From contig CM032811.1 of the NCBI GenBank assembly GCA_019155185.1, forward strand, positions 1,914,287 to 1,978,286: a DNA stretch of 64,000 bases, in the 5' to 3' direction. This DNA comes from Beaufortia kweichowensis. Its lineage: Eukaryota; Chordata; Actinopteri; Cypriniformes; Gastromyzontidae. The first letter of the stretch is position 1. The number at the start of each line of letters is the position of its first letter. Made by a program: the position numbers and the translations under genes. The notes below the pieces were generated by a model. That model ran no database searches. It saw only the letters and a program-made list of their open reading frames with translations, and was not told where the DNA came from. Positions 12,884 to 24,210 of the stretch are shown here, one piece after another.

Positions 12884-14589
12884 AGACTTTTAATAACCTT
12901 CTGTAAATAAGGTTTTTATAAGAATAAGTAAAAAACACCCAAAATAGCTTTTTGTTATTGTGTAAATTGATTGATTGATTGATTGATAGAGTGAATATTG
13001 TAATGATGGTAAAGTTTAGAGGTATAAGTTTCCTTAAAATGTTTGTTATTGCAGAAGTTATGAACATTATTATTAATAATGCTAACTGTAGTGTGAAACA
13101 CTTGAGATTATACAAAAAATAGATTTAAGCGGTGACAGTATTCTCAATTTATACTAAAGCGCACATAATCTACATCATCTTTGGTCTAGGTAGGATGAAA
13201 ACGAGTTTGAGAACATAATACTGACATAATACTAATGGAATAGTCCTTTGTGTGTGGTGATGACGATGACGTCACCGTACCGCAACTTTCACGCAATCTC
13301 ATTCATCGTGCATCCGCGGGCATGTCTGTGTGATGATGGGTTTTCTGTCATTTACACAACACCTAATCTGTTAGTGTCACCTGCTGGCTAGTGATAAGCT
13401 TCATTTACTGATGCATTGTTTTGATTGTTACCTCATTTCTTTCATTTTTCAGTTATTTACGCTCTTACTTCACGTAATGCATATTTTTTAAACATTTTAA
13501 TATAAAAAAACGTTATTTTATATTTACAGCTCATATAATGTTTGATTTGAATTCAATTAATAGCTTTTGTGTCAAATAAAGCACAATAGTTTATTGGGGT
13601 GAAATTATTTCTAGGCGTTTCCAAACTGTTTAACATTACCAACAAACGTGTGTGTGCGCGTGTCCGTGTGTTTGTAAAGGTCGTCTGCTGCTGCTCATTG
13701 TGCTGTTTGGCGATGCTGCGGGTTTCTGGGAGGTCATTACGCGTAACAGGTCGCTTTTGTGTTTCGTTGTTCCCACGCGAGCTGTGAATCGTGGGGACGC
13801 GCGCGACCATATGGTGCAGCTGAATGGGATGAAAGGTCTCACGCCGCCTGTTTGTGTTTCATTGTTTCGTGTTGACTTTCCATTGAGAAACACACACACA
13901 CATCAGAAACTTCTCCTATCTCTTTATATGAGCCCAGCCTAACAGACAATTATTTTTACACTCAGTAGTACCAATATACATCATATAAAACATCATATAT
14001 TTTTATATTTCATTTCCTTTTTCCTTCTCATGTATTTTATTAATAAAACATTTTACACTTTGCACAAGAATATAAACTATTTTTTATTTTATAGAATAGA
14101 ATAGAATATTATTTGTTGAATAGAATAGTGTTATTTACATGTGCTGTAAAATAATATTTGTCGCCTTAAAATTTTTGCTTTATGAGTAATTTAAACTGTT
14201 TTTACATTATTTCAACTAGTTTCAAGTCATTTCAACACATCAATTATTTTTATGAGTTGAAATGACCTTTAAATAGTTTTAAATAATGTAAAACTGTTAA
14301 AATGAACATAAAACTATGTGGACTTTTAAAATGTTTACATTGCGTTTGCTTTAAACTGAATAGAATATAGAATTTAGAAAATGTAGAAGATTTCTAAATA
14401 GAATTTGGAAAAACAGGACAGAGCAGAATTAAATAGAATACTTGGTTTATTTGTTTGTGAAAAAGGGTTTGTTTCAAAAGGAATCAAATATAGAATTTAG
14501 AAAATAGAACAGAACAAAATACAAGGTTCAATTGTCTGTGAAATGAAGTGTAATTCACATGTTTGCTTTAAACTAAATAGAATATAAAA

Positions 14590-14715
14590 TATAATTTGGA
14601 AAATGGAATAGAATATAGAATATAGAATATAGAATATAGAATATAGAATATAGAATATAGAATATAGAATATAGAATATAGAACAGAACAAAACAGAACA
14701 GAACAGAACAGAACA
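14590..14715. repeat. Tandem minisatellite, 7-bp AGAATAT units grading into AGAAC units
   Basis: From about 14605 to 14686 the unit AGAATAT repeats about 11-12 times with almost no variation, then changes to AGAAC/AAAAC units to about 14715. Related AGAATAG words are scattered from 14086 onward. It is not a CRISPR array: units are contiguous, 5-7 bp long and without spacers. Confidence 0.85.
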
Positions 14716-14796
14716 GAATACCCGGTCTATTTGTCTGTGAAATAGGTTATATAAAGTTATTTACATATTTGCTTAGCAGAATAGATTATAAAAGAA

Positions 14797-14846
14797 TGTT
14801 AGAATAGAATAGAATAGAATAGAATAGAATAGAATAGAATAGAATA
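14797..14846. repeat. (AGAAT)n pentanucleotide microsatellite
   Basis: About ten perfect tandem AGAAT units, ending where a GA-rich run begins. Confidence 0.9.
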
Positions 14847-14871
14847 GACAGAGAGAGACAGACCGAGAGAG

Positions 14872-14874
<3 letters not shown>

Positions 14875-14914
<40 letters not shown>
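14875..14914. repeat. (GA)n microsatellite
   Basis: About 20 uninterrupted GA dinucleotides, next to GACCGAGAGA imperfect units. Confidence 0.9.
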
Positions 14915-14917
<3 letters not shown>

Positions 14918-15679
14918 GTGCACCTGCCCTGCAGCACATACCCCATTCCCCATCTATCCTCACAGCAGGATACTCTCATTAGCCGTGGATCAATGAGCGG
15001 GTTTGTCCTGTGGAGTTTCCCACGTCTGTGTGCATGTCGCGTGGCTTTAGTCAAACACATCAGAAATGATTCCCAGACATCTGCACGTGGCCGACATCAC
15101 TCCGACATCTGTTCGCATTCACTGCTGCGCGCATTCACTGGAACTCCTCCGGTGCTGAAGTGAAAGTAAAATTCAGTTTTTAATTTAGTTTTATGGGAAA
15201 GAAACATTAACAACAGAAATAAAAAAGCAAAAAATAAGTGATTAAATGACAAACGATTAAATGAAATACTGTACATGGTCTCAAGAATTATGTATAGTTT
15301 CTTGTTGTATTGTTCTTTTAAAATAAAGTATGCATAAATAAATGAAAACTATTACAAAATTAAAAAAAGAAAAAGGTCATATACTTTTGGGACTTGGTTT
15401 GGTTTCGCTTGGAGAAATTCAAGACGGCGCGTAAATGCGCACGGAGGTCTCAGGTGAGTTGACTGTAACCTGGGAATGCTGGGAATGCTGTGCCACCTCG
15501 GAATACCAGCTCGGGTTTTAAACGTGATGCACGGACAGAATGTGTAGTTTCTGTGCAAAGAAGCCTTCTAGGCTGGACATCTGTTGCTCGCTTTGAGCAG
15601 GACTATGTGTGTGCGTGTTGTGGGTCCGCGGATTGAATAGAGGCGGTGACCTGTCGTTTGTGAGCGATGAGAGAGAGTG

Positions 15680-15742
15680 TGTGGGAAAATATCTCAGCCA
15701 AAGAGCTCGTGCATTCACATGCTAATGCTCCTCGTATAAATA
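15680..15742 (+). promoter_or_regulatory. her8a: her8a core promoter: TATAAATA box with upstream RBPJ-like site
   Basis: TATAAATA at 15735-15742 lies about 70 bp upstream of the start codon at 15812, leaving a short 5' UTR typical of Hairy/E(spl) genes. TGTGGGAA at 15680-15687 matches the RBPJ (Su(H)) consensus, and CTCGTG, the reverse of an N-box CACGAG, lies between them. The TATA box is seen directly; Notch input is inferred from motifs. Confidence 0.6.
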
Positions 15743-15811
15743 CAGGACGCGCGCGGCGCGGAGGGCCTTAGAAACAACCAACAGTCAAACTGCGCACTGA
15801 AAGCCGCTGAG

Positions 15812-17388
15812 ATGACCGCTACAAACGTCCAGCAGAATGCAGGTCAACGGCACATCAGCGCCAAAGAGGACAGAAAGGTGCCTACTTCACAGATGTATGA
15901 CTACAGAAACGCATTGGCTTTACCTGCCTGTCATTGAACTCTGTCATCTGTTTTTACAGCTACGGAAACCTCTCATTGAGAGAAAAAGAAGAGAACGCAT
16001 AAATCACTGTCTGGATCAGCTGAGAGAGACTGTAGTTGGAGTCTTCAGGCTTGATGTGAGTAAAATACATCCTTGTATAATTCATTACGTAAACCAGTAG
16101 ATTTTTACACATTATTGAATTCAACTGTTAAGGCTCACAATAACGTTTTTTCATAAACAGCAATCCAAATTGGAGAAGGCAGATATTCTGGAGATGACAG
16201 TGAAACATTTGCAGAATATCCAGAGCAATAAAGTTTCTGGTAAGTACAGTATTCTTTAACATTATAGTTTGCATTTTCTCTTTATTCAGGTCGGTTTTAT
16301 TTGTTTTTTGTTTTTTTGTTGCAAAGCAGCCTCACAAAAAAACTCATTATAGCACAAAAACAGTCAAGGCAGAAGGAACTTTTTAGAAAAAATGATATAA
16401 AAAGATTTCCAATAATATCACATGATGTTGATTTTTCATTCTGTACTGTAAAATAACTGTGTCTTTAATCGAATTGCTGTGTTTAAAGCCATATTAACAA
16501 ATTATGTGTCATAATATATGTCAATTTCCAAGTTTAAGTTCAATTCCACTTGGTTTATTACCGAGTAATGTAAATTATAGGATGCTGAATGACATATTAA
16601 AATGTAAAAATACTTTTATTAGTGTAGCCTAATTTAATCTGACAGATTTTGTCACATTAAATAATATTATGGTTTGTATTAAACAATTTAATTTGCTTTC
16701 ATATTTTAAGAAATGTTTTAAATATCCTGTGGGTACTCAAGGAACCTTAAAATGTGTTATAGTATCTCAAAACTCCTCTTTTTACAATGGAGTTACTGGT
16801 GGAACCGTCTTTTGTAAAAACGGTGCCATCAGAATATTTTAATTTTTGGAGTGAATGACAAAACATGTTTACAGTGTGGTTAGTGTGCATCATTATCAGC
16901 AGATCAGCTAATTTAAACAGTTTAGGTTTTTAAAAGCAACATAGAAAATTAATTCAATAATCCATAAAGACACATTTTGTTGAATTCCAGTTATCATTTA
17001 AGTTTTTCTTCATGCAGACCCCGTTCTGGATGCAGAAGCCCAACAGAGATACAGTACCGGCTACATCCAGTGCATGCAGGAAGTTCATAACCTCCTGCTG
17101 TCCTGTGACTGGATGGACAAAACCCTTGGGTCTCGCCTGCTCAACCACCTGCTGAAATCTCTACCAAGAACACCTGAGGACAGCCCTCAGCAACCCAAGA
17201 ACCGCCTGACAAGTGTTTCTTCCAACCATAGCGACAATGCTGGTTTCAGTGCTGATGAGATGGAAAGTCCAGGAACCTGCCCGTCATCTCCTGTCATTCC
17301 TCCTCAGAGTCGGTGCTCTACTCCAGTGAGGCCGCATGTCGCAGAAAGCCCACATCTCTCCATGCTGGAGATGTGGCGGCCATGGTGA
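15812..17388 (+). CDS. her8a: Hairy/E(spl)-related bHLH-Orange repressor of the Hes6 group, probably her8a
   Basis: Exons 15812-15877, 15960-16055, 16161-16239 and 17018-17388 join in phase to 203 aa. The protein has a basic region LRKPLIERKRRERIN, a bHLH whose loop is as short as in HES6 (ETVVGVFRLDQSKLEKADIL), an Orange domain starting QQRYSTGYIQCMQEVHNLL, and a C-terminal WRPW tetrapeptide that recruits Groucho/TLE. Proteins of this class are nuclear repressors acting in neurogenesis and somite patterning. The bHLH and Orange sequences resemble those of zebrafish Her8a as I remember them. The exact paralogue name (her8a versus her8.2 or a her13-type gene) is less certain than the family. 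The neighbouring hes6 is in the same orientation with the same four-exon layout, so the two probably arose by tandem duplication. Confidence 0.88.
16722..16850. repeat. Interspersed repeat fragment, related to 18102-18260
   Basis: In her8a intron 3, GGGTACTCAAGGAACCTTAAAATGT resembles GGGTCCTCCAGGAACCTTAAAATGT near 18106, downstream of the same gene, and both continue with similar CTCAAA words. This is a divergent pair of a dispersed repeat. The boundaries and family are not determined. Confidence 0.4.
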
Positions 17389-17870
17389 AATATCTGCTAG
17401 GTTTAACTGTACGGTGTACAGTATTGGGCCATATTATGTACCAGTTTGTGCATGTGAGCCAAGAATGTAAATACGTTTGTGTGAATGTATCTAAGTATGC
17501 CACCAGTGTGGACGTGCATTGGTATGAGTTTACACATGTCCACCGTAAGTGTGCTGTCTGTGGTAGACCCTCCTCTAATATGTATCTTATAGATATAGCT
17601 TGTGTGCAAGCGTGTGTGAGGTGGATCTAGTCCAGAAAAGCTCTCATTTCAGACCCTGTCTACTTCCTCTCTGAAGTTACTCAGCTGTAGCCTTAATTGT
17701 AGAAGGCCCCTAATAACCACTTTATTTATTTTATTAACAAAATATAACGTAACGACTGATTTTTCAGTGTTAGAATGTTTCTTTTTGTATGAAAGAGCAC
17801 TCTTTAGCTACTAATATTGTACTAATATATCTTTTCATTACTTTCTTTTGTACACTTTATAACCATTATT

Positions 17871-17876
17871 AATAAA
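17871..17876 (+). terminator. her8a: her8a polyadenylation signal (AATAAA)
   Basis: AATAAA about 480 bp after the stop codon, preceded by AT-rich 3' UTR-like sequence. Confidence 0.55.
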
Positions 17877-18893
17877 AATGAATGAGTTTAATTAAAAATG
17901 AATGAGTTTGTTTTATATTTGCATAATCACTACAAATCTACAGTCAATAGATTTTAGGAAGTAAATATTTTACATTTCAAATCAGAATAAAAAAGACAGA
18001 CTTCAGCAAATGTCACTATTCATATTGTATATGTACTTTATTCTTTAAATACTCATAATTTATATATACTTTTATTTATACCTTAAAGATTTTTAAAGTA
18101 ATAGTGGGTCCTCCAGGAACCTTAAAATGTATTGTAAGTGCCTCAAATTCAAAAATGGATGGATTCCAAAAATGGATTTATGGGATCCTTTAAGCATTTT
18201 AAATTCAGTTCTGAAGTTCCTCAGAGAGCTGTCTTTTGAAAAGGAAGTGCCTGATATCCTTCTGATAGGTTGGATATACCCTGTATAGTTTCCAAAATGT
18301 TGAAGCTTAAAAAAGCACATAAATCCATCAATAAAGTAATCAAAATGACTTGAATGGGTTATTAAAGGTCGTATAAAGTAAAATAATTTTGCATATTTGA
18401 CACTAATATCAAAAATCGATAATGTCAGATCTCATTGGTTCTCACACTGGTCCTGTGAGGAATATTGTGAAGTCACAAGTCATGCGACAACCAAGGAGAA
18501 GGAATTAACATCTCACATATTTGAGTTAAGGGTGTGTTTTGGTTTCAGTTTTACTAAATAAGCTTAAAATACCACAAAACCAGTTATATGTAGCACAGGT
18601 TTCTTAGCTATAGCTAACAATACATTGTATGGGTAAAAATTATCTATTTTGTTATGTCAAAAATCATTCGTATATTATGTAAAGATCCTGTTCCATGAAA
18701 ATATTTTGTACATTTCCAACCGTAAATATATCAAAACTTGTTTTTGTAAGCGGATGCAGTGCTAAGGACTTCATTTGGACAACTTTACAGGCGATTTTCT
18801 CAATATTTTGTTTTTTCGCACCCTCAGATTCCAGATTTCCAAATATTGTCCTATCCTAACTATTTTTTCATTTTTGATGATGTATAAATGTTA
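17877..18893. other. Spacer between her8a and the transposon
   Basis: AT-rich sequence with no exon recognised. The only structure seen is the dispersed-repeat fragment near 18102-18260 that is related to 16722-16850. The transposon target TA is at 18892-18893. Confidence 0.5.
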
Positions 18894-19243
18894 CAGTTTT
18901 TCTGAATTGTTAAAACACTAAACCCCATTCTATGAACCAAATCCTGAATATGCTAAACTAATCTGTCGAATAAATCTCTTTCTGCAAAACCTTAAACAAG
19001 TTTTGACACTTAGACACTGTTTGCAAATTTTATGCACTCTTTTTGCAAAACTCTAAACACATTCTCACTCACTAAAACACAAATCACACTGTGATGCATT
19101 TGTGTTGCAAAACACTAAACACAAGGGGCAAAAGTTAAACACAACTAAAGCACAGTGGTCATCAATTACACACAATGACTCAAAAATGTTCACACTCATT
19201 TCTAATTAAGTGATCAGAATGTACAAAATGGTCCAAAGCACAG

Positions 19244-21100
19244 ATGGTAAATCCATCAGCTATGGATAACATTGTGAGAGGTAGAGGTAGAGTACGGATA
19301 CGAGCTGGTGGACAAAGAGGACGAGGACGAGGAAGAGCAAGATTAAGAACAGTGATTTCTGATGAAATTAGAGCTACTGTCATAGATCATGTTCTTGTGC
19401 ATGGAATGACAATGCGGGAGGCAGGACAAAGAGTTCAACCTAATTTGAACAGATTCTCTGTGGCCACCATAATCAGGACATTCAGAGAAGAGAACAGGTA
19501 ATTTTTTTACACTGGATTTCATAATTTCAATGAGCAATTCAGAATTCACTTTGTCAATATTGTAAAGTGAACTGTAAAAAATAAAGAGAAGCTGTCCAAG
19601 CAGACAATATTTCATGAAAGTAATTTCCATCACATGTTTACTACATGTAAGTTTTATTTTTATAATTTTGTAGAATTGCAAGACAAGCACATCAGGGTGG
19701 AAGAGCTGCTATGTTGTCTCAAGAGCAAGAGGTTCTCATTGCTGATATGGTCCGTCAAAACAATGCCATCAGACTTTGTGAAATTCAGCAAAGAGTTATT
19801 GAAGACAATTTAAACTTTGAAGGAATCAACAGTGTAAGCCTTTCTACCATTGATCGTGTCCTTCAACGTAACCGCATACGCATGAAGCAAGTATACAGAG
19901 TACCCTTTGAGTGCAACTCAGAAAGGGTCAAAGATCTACAGCATCAGTATGTGCAAGTAAGTAAACACTCAGACATTTTCAGCGCTGATGCTTACAGTAC
20001 ACTTCAGAGTTTCTAGTTTTACAGTTACTGTAAAATGCAAAAGGTAGTGTATGTAAATCAGGAGTGAATACAAAAAGACTATTGTAAAAGTCTTTCAGTA
20101 TCAGGACATGGTACAGTAAATGACTTTATTTTCATTTACAGAGAGTGTTCGAATTGCATTCCATTGAAAGGCCCCATGAATGGATTTTTGTTGATGAAGC
20201 AGGATTCAATCTTGCAAAGAGAAGAAGGAGAGGGAGAAATGTCATTGGCCAACGTGCAATAGTGGAAGTCCCTGGTCAGCACGGTGGCAATGTCACCCTT
20301 TGTGCTGCCATTAGCAATCATGGGGTTCTCCATGCGCATGCAACCCTTGGTCCATACAATACTGAACATCTCACATTTGTGGATGGTTTAAGAAATGCTT
20401 TGTTTGAGCGAGAGGAGCAGAATCATCAGCAGGAAGTGCAACCTGTTTATGTTGTGGTTTGGGACAATGTGAGCTTTCACCTTGCTGTCCAAATACATCA
20501 GTGGTTCAACAACGACCAGCAATTTATAAATGTATTCCTTTCACCATACAGCCCTTTCCTCAACCCAATAGAAGAGTTTTTTTCTGCATGGCTGTGGAAG
20601 GTCTATGACCGAAACCCATATACCAGGGAAAATCTCTTACAGGCAATGGAACTGGCCTGTGGTGACTGTCACGGTACCGTGCGTATAGGAGACAGGAATG
20701 AGTAATCATACATTTACTTGCAAACTCAAAACAGGAAATGCATCCAAGGGACCAGACCACGATACCATCAAAACTAACACCAGATAACATTAACGCAAGA
20801 CCCGGAACACAGGAAAACACACAGCTTAAATAATAGCCCATGATGACAGTGAACAGGTGCAGGTGATTACAAATGACGGTGATAGGAACAGGTGTGGTGC
20901 TGCAAGGAATCATGGGAGATGGAGTCCTGGGGGAAACGTGAGGTTGTGACAGTGACATAGACTTGCAGTCTTGTCAAGGCTGGATCCGCCACACCAGAGG
21001 GTTTTTTGCCCGTTGTCTGGCAAGGGACAACATTGCATGTGATGTAGATGAAGTCCTCTGGCCAGACCCAGCTCAAAGACATGATCCTGAGGAAGAATAA
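19244..21100 (+). pseudogene. DDE transposase (Tc1/mariner, DD35E-like spacing), intron-containing and interrupted
   Basis: Segments 19244-19497, 19674-19956, 20142-20666 and 20957-21100 join in phase to 401 aa once two GT-AG introns and the 20667-20951 insert are removed. The N-terminus is very Arg/Gly-rich (RGRGRARLR), followed by a helix-turn-helix region (MREAGQRVQPN and SLSTIDRVL). The catalytic core shows FVDEAGF, VVWDNVSFH and SPFLNPIEEFF. I count 35 residues between the second Asp and the first Glu. Transposase of this type cuts and pastes the element at TA sites. Apart from the insert, I see no stop or frameshift, so the copy is young or was recently active. Splicing is inferred from consensus sites. 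Confidence 0.85.
20667..20951. mobile_element. Solo-LTR-like 285-bp insertion inside the transposase
   Basis: The insert begins TGTCACGG and ends TTGTGACA (TG...CA termini) and is flanked by a direct 5-bp duplication GTGAC at 20662-20666 and 20952-20956. Deleting the insert plus one duplication restores the reading frame exactly (GGT GAC ATA GAC). TG/CA ends with a 5-bp duplication fit a solo LTR of a retrotransposon. No internal retroelement genes are present. A short non-autonomous element is the alternative. Confidence 0.75.
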
Positions 21101-21438
21101 TCGTTGTAATGTTTCTTTTTGAAAAAAAATCACACTTAGGTGTGACTGTTTTGTTTTGTATGTTTTTTTTTACTATATGCAATAAACCTTTTTTGTAAAT
21201 GGATGCCCTGGATGTTGTGCTCTGTAGTGTTTGTTATTGACGTGTGTTTGTGTGTGTGATCTGAGAGTATTATTAGATTTTGAGGGCAGGTGAAATGGTT
21301 TTGAAGCAATTGTTTGATTTTGCCAGAAGAGTCAGAGGTTTTCTGAATTGAGTTTGAGTATTTGGATTTGTGTTTAAGGTTTTGAGAAAATGAGTGACAA
21401 TTTCAAGAAATGTGTTTTAGCAATTCAGAAAAACTGTA

Positions 21439-21814
21439 ATTTAAAAAATTGACACTTATGACTGGTTTTGTGGTCCAGGGTCACATATTAATTATTTTCT
21501 TACTGTTTGTTTGTATTAAGCTGAGGACAGGATATTAATTATATAAAATAATTAATAATTAAAAATAAATTATAATATTTTAACAATTACATTTTTTTTG
21601 TATTTTGACATTTTACCATTTATCGTAATAAAAGTACTGTATTGCATTCAAAAGTGTTACACCTTACACCTAAATCTTCAATTTTTAAAGACATGTAAAA
21701 ACATGAATTATTAATGGTCCTTAAAAGGCTTCTTGTTCTTTATGCAGAATACAAATAAAAAGTATTATTATCTTTATTATCTATTTCTTTTGAAGTGACC
21801 TGGGCTGAATGAGA

Positions 21815-21852
<38 letters not shown>

Positions 21853-22323
21853 CATCAGGCGCCAGTGAACACCTGTCGCCCACCCCACACCCCCATCTAT
21901 TCTATTCAACCCAGTCCTGCGCGTGCAGCTGCCAACTGACGGCATTACGTTACACCCGCGCGACCCCTCGACCTCTGTGAACACAACACAACATATGCAA
22001 CGATAAAACCTCTGATACACTGTAACGCCACGTATGGATAATACTGATGAAACTGCCATTTCTTTATGATATAATTACTTTCTTTCGTGTTATTTGTGAA
22101 AGTATGGATATGGAAAACGAAATTAACATTGTGTGAATGTGTTCATCTAAACAATAGGGCAAGGTACGAACATTTAGGGTTTACTTTAAATATATCAAGC
22201 GTAACAATATACAACATGACTTCCTGTTAGGAGGAAAACATGAATTCAGTCGTGTTTAAAGCACATCCTAGTACAAAAAAAAGAAATAAACAGGACTAAG
22301 ACCGAGACAAAGGCGCGCACGGT
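21439..22323. other. Spacer between transposon and hes6
   Basis: AT-rich sequence without exons. It contains a GA microsatellite at about 21822-21849 and a GC-richer patch around 21850-21975. Nothing else was recognised. Confidence 0.5.
21822..21849. repeat. (GA)n microsatellite
   Basis: About 14 GA dinucleotides following imperfect GAGAGGGA units. Confidence 0.9.
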
Positions 22324-22394
22324 GATTGGCCGGTGCAAGCGCAGACGACCGCACGCGAACACCTCATTCATATGCAAATGAGCTGCTATAAAAG
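22324..22394 (+). promoter_or_regulatory. hes6: hes6 core promoter: CCAAT box, octamer and TATA box
   Basis: GATTGGCC (inverted CCAAT) near 22324, a perfect POU octamer ATGCAAAT at 22372-22379 overlapping an E-box CATATG, and TATAAAAG at 22387-22394 stand in order upstream of the ATG at 22501. The octamer is only 7 bp from the TATA box, suggesting input from POU/Oct factors. That role is an inference. Confidence 0.65.
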
Positions 22395-22500
22395 CCCGAC
22401 TCGAACCCTCATACTTGAACAGCCAGTCCTGTCTGGTCCGGTATACACAATAAAGGAAACCAAACACAGCATCAGTCTCAGCTTTCCACCAGGATCCCCG

Positions 22501-23769
22501 ATGTCTCCAGTCCTCCCACTAGGGAAAAGCGGGTTTGCAATGGAGGAGGATGAATTTTATGCCATTAAAGGAGACAGAAAGGTAGAACGCGTTTTAATTC
22601 TCATTTAATGACGTAAAGGTATACTGTACTCTATATTGCAACGCGTAAAAGCGTACGGTATGTGAACGCGTCTCTGTTCTTCTAGACGCGTAAACCTTTA
22701 GTGGAGAAGAAGAGACGAGCGCGCATCAATGAAAGCCTGCACGAGTTAAGGACACTGCTGGCAGAAACCGATGTAAGTTTACTATTCACATTTACGTATT
22801 TGGCAGACCCCTTTATTTCCAAAGAGACTGGTAACTCCAAGATATGACTGTCCAAAGAACATAAAATAGTTATAATAGTTATTTTATGTTCATGTGTCCA
22901 TTTATGAGGAATGTATAGGATGTGACAATTGTGAAAACCGCTTTAAAAAGTTGGAGAGATACCTCGCATGGGTATTTAAACCACCAAATATCGACATCTG
23001 AGCTATCAATATGATAAAAACCTTCCGTAAAAACTATTTTTAATGGTAAGTTTGACATTTGCATGGAATTGCCCACTTACAGTGCATTCAAGCTATACAT
23101 CTTTATCAGTATGTCTGTTTCCTGGGAATCAAAACAACAACCTTTGCGGTGAATTATCGACAAATATTCACCTCTTCGCTCACTTTCTTATGCAGCTGCA
23201 ATCAAAAATGGAGAATGCAGAGGTACTTGAATTAACAGTGAAACGTGTTGAAAACATCTTACAGAATCGTTCTCAGGGTAAGACGACTTCAAGTTTGATT
23301 GCTTACAGGTTAAAGTGATGATATTTTGACGACTGTGTGTCTGGCTTTTGCAGAGGCTGAAACTATGAATCATGAGGCCAGTGAGAGATTTGCCGCAGGT
23401 TATATCCAGTGCATGCATGAGGTGCACACATTTGTGTCCACGTGTCCCGGTATCGATGCCACCGTGGCTGCAGAACTGCTCAACCACCTGCTGGAGTGCA
23501 TGCCATTGAATGAGGATCATTTTCAGGATATGATCGTGGATCTTTTATCCGAGTCCTCCGCCTCCAGTGGATCATGGGCAGCTGAGACACAGAGTCCAGG
23601 AGACTGCAGTGTGTCTTCAGTACTGTCCCCATCCCCATCTAACCCCTCCAGCGAGGACCTGTGCTCCGACCTGGAGGAGACGGAAATCGAAGGGAGCCCG
23701 GCATCGGCCGACGACAGTCTGAATTCCTCCAACATCATGCATTCCAAGTTTATGTGGAGGCCCTGGTAG
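22501..23769 (+). CDS. hes6: Hes6 bHLH-Orange transcription factor
   Basis: Exons 22501-22581, 22686-22772, 23196-23277 and 23354-23769 join in phase to 221 aa. The basic region and helix 1 (RKPLVEKKRRARINESL), the very short loop, the helix 2 sequence KMENAEVLELTVKRV, the Orange domain ASERFAAGYIQCMHEVHTF with AAELLNHLLECMPL, the acidic SSEDLCSDLEE segment and the terminal WRPW are all hallmarks of HES6. Hes6 acts in the nucleus, heterodimerises with Her/Hes repressors and, in zebrafish, works with Her1/Her7 in the somite clock. The first ATG after the TATA box was chosen, giving MSPVLPLGKSGF. Its position next to per2 matches the HES6-PER2 neighbourhood of human 2q37. Confidence 0.95.
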
Positions 23770-24204
23770 AAGCACTCAACAATGGATCTTCGGTACTTTC
23801 TTTTCTACTTACTTTTTCCAATATAGAAGTATGATGGAAGTCATGAGAAAATATCTGGAGCTTCAGGATTTTACATGAAGAACAGGATGGGATATGACAT
23901 CATACAATGGATCAGTATGGAATACAATGAGATATCTATCGGATAACTACATGATCATACCTGAATGTTTTTTTTAAGAAATGGTATGTCTTAAAGCTCT
24001 TAGAAATCAACTTCTGGATTGTCTTTAGAAGTCAACTGAAATGGCTTATACTAGAGATGAGTGAAATGCTTTGATAGAAGACATGTGTGTCTTTGTAGAC
24101 CTAGTTGTGTACTAGTAAGCCACATATATTGTTACATAGATTAATCTTATTAATATTAGTATTATTAAAAATCTGTTTTAATATTATGTACTTTAGGGTT
24201 TATA

Positions 24205-24210
24205 AATAAA
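24205..24210 (+). terminator. hes6: hes6 polyadenylation signal (AATAAA)
   Basis: AATAAA about 440 bp after the hes6 stop in an AT-rich 3' UTR-like stretch. Confidence 0.6.

Larger units (their letters stand above)
12884..15679. other. Spacer between amotl1 and her8a
   Basis: No exons were recognised. A CRE-like TGACGTCA sits at 13267-13274 in a short CpG-richer patch, and an RBPJ-type TTCCCACG (reverse of CGTGGGAA) at 13770-13777 in a second CpG-richer patch (about 13640-13830). The region from 14086 to 14914 is dominated by AGAAT-type tandem repeats and a GA run. The her8a promoter follows. Regulatory roles are inferred from motifs only. Confidence 0.5.
18894..21436 (+). mobile_element. 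Full-length Tc1/mariner-type DNA transposon with TA target duplication
   Basis: The left end CAGTTTTTCTGAATTG at 18894 is matched in inverted orientation by CAATTCAGAAAAACTG ending at 21436. The terminal repeats are about 25 bp with one mismatch. Both ends are flanked by TA, at 18892-18893 and 21437-21438, the duplication expected for this superfamily. The 2.54-kb interior encodes one transposase on the plus strand and carries a 285-bp solo-LTR-like insert. It lies between her8a and hes6, so it probably inserted into the spacer of that tandem pair. Confidence 0.9.

Noticed and set aside
14590..14846. Regularly spaced repeats resembling a CRISPR array
   Set aside because: Units are 5-7 bp and contiguous with no unique spacers, in a vertebrate genome.
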